DNA of 13,550 bases from assembly GCA_023426545.1 (NCBI GenBank), contig JAFAAN010000001.1, positions 1 to 13,550 of the forward strand, given 5' to 3'. The position numbers and the translations under genes are program-made. Below are positions 1 through 6,005 of the stretch, in pieces. Origin of the DNA: Pseudomonadota bacterium (GTDB lineage Bacteria > Myxococcota > Myxococcia > Myxococcales > Myxococcaceae). The notes below the pieces were generated by a model. That model was not told the DNA's origin. It saw only the letters and a program-made list of their open reading frames with translations, and made no database searches. Every line of letters starts with the position of its first letter. Position 1 is the first letter of the stretch.

Positions 1-29
1 GCGGCTGGTGGCCGCGTAGGGCGCGCGGA

Positions 30-51
30 CCGCCCGCGCCACCGCGGGCGG
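30..51. terminator. GC-rich hairpin after a possible upstream stop codon
   Basis: A perfect 9-bp inverted repeat (30-38 CCGCCCGCG paired with 43-51 CGCGGGCGG, 4-base loop) lies 10 bases after a TAG at 17-19. That TAG closes a short open stretch (..RLVAA) entering from the left edge. The arrangement suggests the last codons of an off-window plus-strand gene followed by its terminator. There is no T tract, so an ordinary GC-rich secondary structure is equally possible. Confidence 0.3.
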
Positions 52-224
52 CCCCCGGGGCAGTCACAAGCGCTGGCGAGGCGGTCCTTCAGGTTCCAAC
101 GCAGACTTCTTCAACAGCCTGCTAGGCGCGTGCGGCAGGCTGCTCACGACGACACCTACCGCACCCACCTCCTCACCCTCGTCATTTCATAGGCCTATCG
201 TGCGGGCACCCTGCCTTTGCGCCA

Positions 225-836
225 CTGCTTTCCGGCTGCGGAACGGAAATCGACGAACCGATTCCGCCCGGCCCCGGTGCGTATGAATGCAATAGCGACA
301 GCTGCAAGAATGGATGCTGCTTCCAGAACGTCTGCTATCCCGGAAAGTCAGCCAACGCCTGCGGTAACCGGGGCGCACAATGCGAAGCATGCCTCGGTAT
401 CGCCACATGTAGCAGCACCGACCAGGAATGCTTCGAAGACCTTTCCTCCTACTGGGACGTTCAAATCATGAGTGCGCAGATTGCCTCGCACGACCCCGAT
501 GGAGACAGCGCCTGGGACGCGGACAACTCCCCACCCGATATCGTGGTCACCCTCGGTTGCCCTGCGGCATCCAGCAGCGACCTGATAGAGGTGGCGACTC
601 CGGAGGTCGAAAGCTATACGCCATCATGGACAGGCGTTCGGTGCTCATCGCGAATCGATGCCCTGCTCGACCGCCCTCTCCACCTACGAGTTGACGACGT
701 TGACATCTTTTTCGACGACAACATCGCGACCTTCACCTACCAACTCACCGAGGCAGATTTTGCCCAGGGCATCGTGGTCTTCCCCAGCCAAGGGGGCATG
801 AATTCCCTCACCCTCCAGCTCATGCGCACCCAGTAG
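225..836 (+). CDS. Cys-rich lipoprotein with C2-like C-terminal domain; N-terminus unresolved
   Basis: The frame ending at TAG 834-836 is open back to a stop at 123-125. It reads a lipobox (LLSGC, Cys codon 237-239), then a Cys-rich segment with ten cysteines (YEC, SC, GCC, VC, ACG, QC, AC, TC, EC), then a domain from WDVQI to LMRTQ. The second part has acidic motifs (DPDGDSAWDADN; RVDDVDIFFDDN) resembling myxobacterial C2-like calcium-binding beta sandwiches; that assignment is inference. No ATG, GTG or TTG occurs in this frame before the ATG at 468, which would remove the lipobox and most cysteines. The boundary given is the CTG at 225, just before the lipobox. The true start may be the GTG at 200 in another frame: removing one base near 221 would join it to give VRAPCLCPLLSGC, a short lipoprotein signal. 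That implies a frameshift or a sequencing error. Product: probable outer-surface lipoprotein of unknown role. Confidence 0.6.
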   Translation: MLSGCGTEIDEPIPPGPGAYECNSDSCKNGCCFQNVCYPGKSANACGNRGAQCEACLGIATCSSTDQECFEDLSSYWDVQIMSAQIASHDPDGDSAWDADNSPPDIVVTLGCPAASSSDLIEVATPEVESYTPSWTGVRCSSRIDALLDRPLHLRVDDVDIFFDDNIATFTYQLTEADFAQGIVVFPSQGGMNSLTLQLMRTQ

Positions 837-1014
837 TGCCGCAGGAGCGGTACGTCGGCGCGCCGTCAATGCCACGCGGACATGAAGCCAAATCCTCTGC
901 TCGGGAGAAACATGGTGGGTCGTAGCCGAACCGGGTGTGGCTCTGGCACTGAGCACCGAGTGAGCTGACTGGCAGGGGGACCGCCGGGAACCTGGTGGTC
1001 GGCAGTATGCGAGG

Positions 1015-1040
1015 CCTCTGGCGGGTTGTGCCACCAGAGG
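1015..1040. terminator. hairpin between convergent genes
   Basis: A perfect 7-bp inverted repeat (CCTCTGG 1015-1021, CCAGAGG 1034-1040, 12-base loop) lies between the plus-strand lipoprotein ending at 836 and the minus-strand gene ending at 1084. It is 44 bases past the minus-strand stop, which suits a terminator for that gene. It lacks a T run, so the call is tentative. Confidence 0.35.
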
Positions 1041-1083
1041 AAATCAGCCGATGCCGAAGGCTACAAGGCCGCACGGCGGAACG

Positions 1084-1464
1084 TCACGGCAGGGGCAGTG
1101 GCTGCTTCGGCGGCGGAGGGGATGCACGCATCTGCCTCCGGTCATCGAATGAGCCGAACAACACTTCCAGTGTCTGCCTCATGCTGAGGTTCGGGAGCAG
1201 TGGCAACTCAGGCAGCCCCTGGTCCGAGTAGATCTCAGCACTATTCTGGGCCACGCTGAACGAGGCTCCCTTCCAGGCGTATACCGCGACGTGGCCTTCC
1301 GGGTGCGTTTCCACCTCAACGCTGCCGTTGGCGGGGCTCGCACAGGTGACGTCGATTCGCTCACCCGGGAGGACGTTCAACACCATTCCCGAAGGCTCGA
1401 GCCACACCTCGATGGCCACGGCCCCTGGATTCTCGAACGTGAAGCGCTCCGTCCGCCGTTCCAT
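1084..1464 (-). CDS. hypothetical protein, 126 aa
   Basis: I do not recognise this protein. The start is the ATG at 1464-1462 because GGAGG (minus strand, 1470-1474) sits 5 bases upstream; the frame also extends to an ATG at 1500, but that would pass over this ribosome binding site. The sequence begins MERRTERFTFENPGAVAIEV and is rich in alternating hydrophobic residues (IEVWLEP, MVLNVLPGERIDV, HVAVYAWKGASF), suggesting a small all-beta domain over residues 5-80. A helical stretch follows (MRQTLEVLFGSFDD, 95-108), then a proline-rich tail (SPPPPKQPLPLP). There is one cysteine (C41), no signal peptide and no membrane segment, so it is probably cytoplasmic. Its neighbours give no functional clue: it stands alone on the minus strand with about 400 bases upstream. 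Confidence 0.75.
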   Translation of the reverse strand: MERRTERFTFENPGAVAIEVWLEPSGMVLNVLPGERIDVTCASPANGSVEVETHPEGHVAVYAWKGASFSVAQNSAEIYSDQGLPELPLLPNLSMRQTLEVLFGSFDDRRQMRASPPPPKQPLPLP

Positions 1465-1873
1465 CAGTTCCTCCCGACACCGAACGTGCAGGCCAAGCAC
1501 GCGGTCATCGTTGCCGGGCAGGGCCAGGCAACGGAGCCGAGAGACTATCGCGGATTCTCACCGGCCTGGGACAGCCGCTCCTGAACGCCGGTGGTGTTTC
1601 CCACCAGGGAGGGGCCGGGCCACCAGCTTCATTCCCCCAGCGAAAGCAGGGCCGTAGCCACAAGAGGCGCGTCCACCACCTGAAGTAGCGGCGATGGAGG
1701 CCCCTTGAATCGAGGCGACCCAGGCTCCCCAGCAGGCGGAGAAGGGCCGCCCCCAAAAAACACATGTAACTTCAGGCACTTAGCGCACCATCAAAGAAAA
1801 ATCTTCGACGTGTCGATTTCTGCGGAGCTCGTTCGACGCAGCAGGAAACCCAAGCCGAAATGGGGAGTCCCAC
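1465..1873. other. divergent intergenic region, no gene seen
   Basis: This 409-base spacer lies between two divergent genes and should hold both promoters. The reading frames in it are arginine/proline/tryptophan-rich and have no start with a ribosome binding site. The stretch at about 1755-1830 is AT-richer than its surroundings and probably holds the promoter of the SRPBCC gene, but I find no convincing -35/-10 pair. Confidence 0.4.
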
Positions 1874-2467
1874 ATGCTCATGAAGATCCTGCTCGGAGTC
1901 GCCGTTGTCCTTGTCGCGATCATCGCCTTCATCGCGACACGTCCGTCCACCTTCAAAATCGAGCGCTCCACCGCGATGAGCGCGCCGGCCGACGTCGTCT
2001 TCGCGCTCGTGGCCGACTTCCATGGGATGAGCGCCTGGTCGCCGTTCCTGAAGCCCGATCCCAGCCGGAAGGACTCCTGCACCGGCGCTCCCGCCACAGT
2101 CGGCCACTCGCTCGCCTGGACCAGCAGTGACAACTCCAGCGAGGGCAAGATGACAATCGTCTCGCTCAACCCGCCGGAGCAACTCCAGCTCGAGCTCGAG
2201 TTCATCAAGCCGTTCAAGGCCACCAATGAAACGGTCTTCCGTTTCGAACAGGCTGAGAACGGCACCACTGTCACTTGGGTGATGACCGGCCAGCTCGGCT
2301 TCGTTCAAAAGGCGTTCTCCGTGTTCATGGACATGGACAAGATGGTGGGCTCGGACTTCGAGAAGGGACTCGCCACATTGAAGACCCTCTCCGAGGCCAA
2401 GGCGAAGGCGAAGGCAGCGGCACAGGCCGCTCCGAACGGCGCGCAGGTGGGCGACTCGGCGGAGTAG
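1874..2467 (+). CDS. membrane-anchored SRPBCC (START/polyketide cyclase-like) protein
   Basis: This 197-aa protein has an N-terminal hydrophobic segment (residues 3-20, KILLGVAVVLVAIIAFIA) followed by a SRPBCC helix-grip domain at about 25-172. Family signs are the opening strand FKIERSTAMSAPADVVFALV, the W-S-P loop (SAWSPFLKPDP), the strand pair ATNETVFRFEQ and TTVTWVMTG, and the long C-terminal helix (MVGSDFEKGLATLKTLSEA). The family binds hydrophobic ligands in a central cavity; no ligand can be named here. The domain probably faces the periplasm, tethered by the N-terminal helix. The start at 1874 has GGGGAG (1862-1867) 6 bases upstream; the ATG at 1880 would be 12 bases away. The tail after 172 is Ala/Lys-rich and low complexity. 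It converges with a DGPF-domain gene 60 bases downstream, so the two are neighbours but not an operon. Confidence 0.88.
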   Translation: MLMKILLGVAVVLVAIIAFIATRPSTFKIERSTAMSAPADVVFALVADFHGMSAWSPFLKPDPSRKDSCTGAPATVGHSLAWTSSDNSSEGKMTIVSLNPPEQLQLELEFIKPFKATNETVFRFEQAENGTTVTWVMTGQLGFVQKAFSVFMDMDKMVGSDFEKGLATLKTLSEAKAKAKAAAQAAPNGAQVGDSAE

Positions 2468-2512
2468 CCGAACAGGTCCCCCTCCCCGCCCCCGCTGGCA
2501 GCCCTCCACGAT

Positions 2513-2535
2513 GGGACTGGTTGCTCTTCAGTCCC
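2513..2535. terminator. hairpin between convergent SRPBCC and YCII genes
   Basis: A perfect 7-bp inverted repeat (GGGACTG 2513-2519, CAGTCCC 2529-2535, 9-base loop) lies 45 bases after the plus-strand stop and overlaps the minus-strand stop codon at 2528-2530. It may end plus-strand transcription before it enters the opposing gene. No T tract follows. Confidence 0.4.
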
Positions 2536-2887
2536 CCTCGTAACAGGGGCCGACCTCACGCAACTCGACCGTCGCCCACTCGGCCGCGGGGCACTCGCTC
2601 GCGATCGCGAGCGCCTCTGCCCGGCTATTGCAATCGAAGAGGATGAAGCCTCCGACGATCTCCTTGCTCTCCGTGAACGGCCCATCACGGAGGGTGCGCT
2701 GGCCGCCACGGGCCTCGATCCGCACTCCTTCCGAAGCAGACCGGAGCGAGTCGCTGGCCTTCCATATCCCTCGGGCCTTGAGGTCCTCGACGAAGCTCCC
2801 CATCCGCGCCATCTCCCGGCGCCCCTCCGCCGCCGTCCGGTTCCGTTTCCGCCCGCCCTCTTCCATGACCAACAGCATGTACGCCAT
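2528..2887 (-). CDS. YCII-related (DGPF) domain protein
   Basis: This 119-aa protein matches the DGPF/YCII-like family in length and layout: the opening strand MAYMLLVMEE, the helix REMARMGSFVEDLKARG, and the hallmark D68-G-P-F-T-E-S-K-E followed by IVGGFILFD. Many members have no proven activity; the fold is a ferredoxin-like YCII barrel, and relatives are often encoded beside ECF sigma factors, notably ECF42. No sigma factor gene is visible here, so this copy looks orphaned. The start is fixed by a near-ideal AAAGGAGG (minus strand, 2893-2900) 5 bases before the ATG at 2887; the frame upstream of it is open but unsupported. The protein should be cytoplasmic, with no signal peptide or membrane segment. 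It converges with the SRPBCC gene. Confidence 0.9.
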   Translation of the reverse strand: MAYMLLVMEEGGRKRNRTAAEGRREMARMGSFVEDLKARGIWKASDSLRSASEGVRIEARGGQRTLRDGPFTESKEIVGGFILFDCNSRAEALAIASECPAAEWATVELREVGPCYEGD

Positions 2888-3412
2888 CACGCCCTCCTTT
2901 CGTGGGTGACTCCAGAGCGTCTCCCATCCATCCCACGAGCAGAAGCGTTTCCTCATCGTCCTGAACGACGCGCAGGCACTTCGAGCTCATGGGGCACGCC
3001 CAGGGCGCCACACGCCACAGGCTCAGGCAGCCACGGCAGCGTCCGGACGAGGGGCCCTTTCCGCATGGCCCCCTGGCCTGCTCCCTCCCCCACAACACCG
3101 CCACGGAGCCCGGCGTCACCATCGAGCCACGATGATCGGGCGAGCTCCCCCGCGCAGATGCGGAGGAGGCACAGGGAGACCTTGTTGCAGCTCCCAGGCC
3201 CAGAGAGCCACGCCCTGCCGCGCGCCACTTGGGAACGCGAGCGCAGCCCCAGCCTGAGCGTGCACCAAGGGGCAGCACCGCCCGTCCACACGATACGTCT
3301 CGGTCTGCACGTCCCTCGCATTGAGGATTCGGCGATGTGGGCGCTCGGCGCTCAGGCACGGGGGCGCGCGAACAACTCGCGCACAGAGGCCCAAGCTCAA
3401 CCGCGCCCTCTG
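2888..3412. other. 525-base region without a convincing gene
   Basis: The spacer runs from the YCII start to the patatin stop. It is GC-rich and open in several frames, but all frames read Arg/Pro/Ser/Cys-rich, none has a start with a ribosome binding site, and none shows a recognisable domain. The minus-strand frame around 3120-3300 (fragments such as GRCCPLVHAQAGAALAF) looks slightly more protein-like and might be the remains of a gene. The promoter of the YCII gene must lie here. Confidence 0.35.
3366..3412 (-). terminator. possible terminator of the patatin gene
   Basis: Two small inverted repeats lie just beyond the minus-strand stop at 3413. CAGAGG 3384-3389 pairs with CCTCTG 3407-3412 (17-base loop), and GCGCGA 3366-3371 pairs with TCGCGC 3377-3382 (5-base loop). 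Both stems are only 6 bp with no T tract on the minus strand, so this is weak. Confidence 0.25.
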
Positions 3413-5554
3413 TCATTGCTCAGGCGTCACGCGCAGGATGCTTTCGGGCATGGGCTCGTCGTACGCGAAGAAGTACCGCATCCGCGTGTTTCGAGGATGC
3501 GGGATTCCGGCTGTACTTCCGGACGTCCACTTGTCGAGGAGCTCGGTCAGGGCCTCCATGCGTTGCATCGCCTCGCTGCTCCAAAGAGGCCATAGCTCCT
3601 TCGACGGAGCGCGGTACCACTCTCGTCCGCCCTTCCGCGACATTTCCAACAGCCCTTTGTACTGACTCAGCAACTCCTGCCGCCAGTCCCTATTCTCCGA
3701 CACCTTCTCGTACCGCTCTCGCAGACGAATGAATTCCTCTTCCAGGCGCCCGAGCAACACAAGCAAGCGCACCCAGCGGTGCTCATCGAATCCAAACTCA
3801 CGCCGCAATCTTTCCGCAGCACGACCACCCTTCTCCGCAATCGTCTGGATGGTACTTACCCCCATGTTCAGATTCAGCCCGCCCTCCCCGTCCGCCAGGC
3901 GGATATGCGCGACCCGCTCTCTGTAACTAGGCAAGCGGGCCTGCGTATTGTCACGATAATTCTGCGCGGTATCGAAGATTGCCCCCAGGAACTGCCGCAA
4001 CCACTTGAGCGGATAGACGTGTGGCGTGAGGACGGATCGTGGTTGCGCCAGGAAGATATCATCACTCCCCCGATGGATGGACGCCTCCCGAGGTCCAGTG
4101 ATGTCCGTCGGCATCTGCGAATCCGCCAGACTGATCCCAAACGTCGGCCGCATCGGCAGCCAGTCGTCGAACATATGGATGGGGAAGTTGCTTGAGATTC
4201 CTCCATCGCTGAACCAGTTCTCCTGCAGATCGCTCTCCTCGGGATCGAGGAGCTTCACCTTCAGTACATAAGGCTTCTTCCCCTTGCTCAGGGACTCACG
4301 CATCTGAAAAATGCGATGCCTGATGGTATAGAGGCGTACCGCACCAAGTAGCAGAGGAAAGCTGAGGCTCATCCTCGTGGCGACCACGACGGGGAGCGCG
4401 TTCCCCACCGGGAATGGGTAGAAGCCTTCGTCCCTTGCCTTCTCCAAGTCGAAGTTCTCGAATGCGGCCTGGGTTCGCTCGCTCTGCTCTTTATTTTGAG
4501 GATATGTTTTCACATCCATCCAGTTTTCGAGGTATTGCACCACCTCAAACGGGAAGAGTCGACACATGTCGTCCGAACGAAAGAGGTACCCTGCCTCCAA
4601 CTCTTCTGGGTGCACGACGCGTCTGATCAACGTATCCGCACCTTCGCTGTGCAGCGTATAGGGTTGGCGCTGACTCAGATTCGTCGTCACCATGCGAAAG
4701 TCGATGCCAACGTCTTCGCCCTGTTCGTTCTTCTTCTCTCGTAGTCGGCCGAGGGTCAGGATCTCGTCGCTCTCCAGTCCCGCGAGTTTCTGGATGTGCT
4801 CGTGCAGCCATGGAGTCAGTGCAGGATACGTCGGAGCCTCGCTCTCGGACGGGACATTCATTCCCGTGCATAAAGCGAAGAAGCTTTTGTCCTTGTCTCT
4901 CACATATGCGACCCCTCCCTTGAGCGAATGCCAGACGTGGAGAGCACGCCGCACCACGCCAGCCAAGGACCAAAGCGACGACCCCATTGCCAGCGTTCTC
5001 ACGGGACGTGAGGCCCAACGTGTCATGGTCGCGACGGGCCAGGCCATCAGTGCGACGGAGCGGCGGGCTGCTCTCACAGGCAGAATGCTTCGATGCGTTG
5101 CCCCGTCGGGATCCTGAAAAACCATCTTAGCGAACTCCACCCATTCAAGAATCCGCCATTTACCCGCAGGCTCATTGAAAGCAGTGATTGTCTCGACGAC
5201 GGCGTTGAACAGCTTTCGCGCCGGCGGGGCAGGTTGAAAAAGATGGAGCAGGAAGCCCTCTTGTTGGAGCTGCTCCATCATGCCGTGCAAGCCGGAGAAC
5301 CCCACATCTGGGCGTGAATTCTTCTCTCTCCCATACTCGGCAGCAGCCGCTGCGGCCGCCGCGATTGCGCCGGCGGATGTCCCGCCCAGTGAACGGAAGC
5401 GATACTGTCGTGCCAATTCCAAAATTGCCGGCGGATAGACGACGCCGCTGGTGACGCCTCCTTTCAGAATGAGGTCACATTCATCAGGAGGGTTCTGATA
5501 AGCGGCATTCCCGAAGTGTTCCTTGTCTGCATTCACCCGTATTGCCAAGGTCAT
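3413..5554 (-). CDS. large patatin-like phospholipase, 713 aa
   Basis: A patatin-family lipid acyl hydrolase. It has the oxyanion motif K-G-G-V-T-S-G-V-V-Y-P (residues 31-41), the nucleophile elbow G-T-S60-A-G inside SLGGTSAGAIAAAAA, and the catalytic-dyad Asp in F-S-D450-G-G-I-S-S-N-F-P. The conserved helix TRMSLSFPLL (393-402) precedes the Asp motif. Ser60/Asp450 are therefore intact and activity on membrane lipids is expected. It is about twice the size of simple bacterial patatins, with a long insert (about 85-380) that includes a basic, hydrophobic stretch (160-215) that might touch membranes. A charged C-terminal helical region follows (575-680; EEEFIRLRERYEKVSE). There is no signal peptide, so it is cytoplasmic or exported by another route. 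The start is the ATG at 5554, with AGGGAG (minus, 5559-5564) 4 bases upstream; the frame stays open to 5779 but that part is Arg/Ser-rich and unsupported. It stands alone: no CD-NTase or other defence partner is adjacent. Its G+C is clearly lower than that of its neighbours, suggesting transfer. Confidence 0.93.
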   Translation of the reverse strand: MTLAIRVNADKEHFGNAAYQNPPDECDLILKGGVTSGVVYPPAILELARQYRFRSLGGTSAGAIAAAAAAAAEYGREKNSRPDVGFSGLHGMMEQLQQEGFLLHLFQPAPPARKLFNAVVETITAFNEPAGKWRILEWVEFAKMVFQDPDGATHRSILPVRAARRSVALMAWPVATMTRWASRPVRTLAMGSSLWSLAGVVRRALHVWHSLKGGVAYVRDKDKSFFALCTGMNVPSESEAPTYPALTPWLHEHIQKLAGLESDEILTLGRLREKKNEQGEDVGIDFRMVTTNLSQRQPYTLHSEGADTLIRRVVHPEELEAGYLFRSDDMCRLFPFEVVQYLENWMDVKTYPQNKEQSERTQAAFENFDLEKARDEGFYPFPVGNALPVVVATRMSLSFPLLLGAVRLYTIRHRIFQMRESLSKGKKPYVLKVKLLDPEESDLQENWFSDGGISSNFPIHMFDDWLPMRPTFGISLADSQMPTDITGPREASIHRGSDDIFLAQPRSVLTPHVYPLKWLRQFLGAIFDTAQNYRDNTQARLPSYRERVAHIRLADGEGGLNLNMGVSTIQTIAEKGGRAAERLRREFGFDEHRWVRLLVLLGRLEEEFIRLRERYEKVSENRDWRQELLSQYKGLLEMSRKGGREWYRAPSKELWPLWSSEAMQRMEALTELLDKWTSGSTAGIPHPRNTRMRYFFAYDEPMPESILRVTPEQ

Positions 5555-6005
5555 GGCTCTCCCTGAAAGCCCGTGAAAACTCAAGCGAGGGCTCTCCTTC
5601 AGACCAAGTCTTGACACTGGGTTCACGACACGCCACCTGAGATATTGGCTTACGGACTTTCGAGCGCTTGAGCTTCCGGACCGCTCTGGCAGCCCCCAAT
5701 CGTACGCCCCTCGCTTCGAGTCCAGCGCCGAAACAGCTCGGTGGCACCTTGCTGGCACTACGGAGCCCGCTCTCGGCAATGGAGGGGCGGCCCTCCGATA
5801 ACAAAGGAGAATTCACCAGCGAGCGTTTTCCGTCCTCCTCGCCGGAGAGGTCCGTGTTGCAGCGGATGCGCTGTGGATGGCGCATGCATCGAAGGGCAGG
5901 TGACCGTTTACTTCCTCCGGCGGAATCGTCTCGGATGCAGGGGCCACCTTCCCTTCGTGCGCTCGTGCGCTCAGCTTCGCGGCGAGACGTTCGTGGAGGG
6001 GACCT
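5555..6005. other. divergent intergenic region (patatin / sialidase-like gene)
   Basis: This 451-base spacer separates two divergent genes and must contain both promoters. A TTGACA occurs on the plus strand at 5611-5616, but there is no acceptable -10 box at 17 bases. The GGAGGGG at 5995-6001 is the ribosome binding site of the downstream gene. I see no RNA gene or riboswitch. Confidence 0.4.

Noticed and set aside
1620..1660. Segment CATTCCCCCAGCGAAAGCAGGG resembling the widespread proteobacterial REP core (TCATTCCCGCGAAAGCGGGAA)
   Set aside because: Only partial match, the stem is imperfect, and there is no second copy in the window.
2888..3412. Several long overlapping frames on both strands
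   Set aside because: All read Arg/Pro/Cys/Ser-rich with no start signal; typical of GC-rich non-coding DNA. I could not show a decayed gene.
3413..5554. CBASS-type or other anti-phage operon around the patatin
   Set aside because: No CD-NTase, ubiquitin-like or other defence partner is adjacent; the flanking genes are unrelated or absent.
5611..5616. Consensus-like -35 box TTGACA upstream of the sialidase-like gene
   Set aside because: No acceptable -10 box at 16-18 bases, and it is nearly 400 bases from the start codon.
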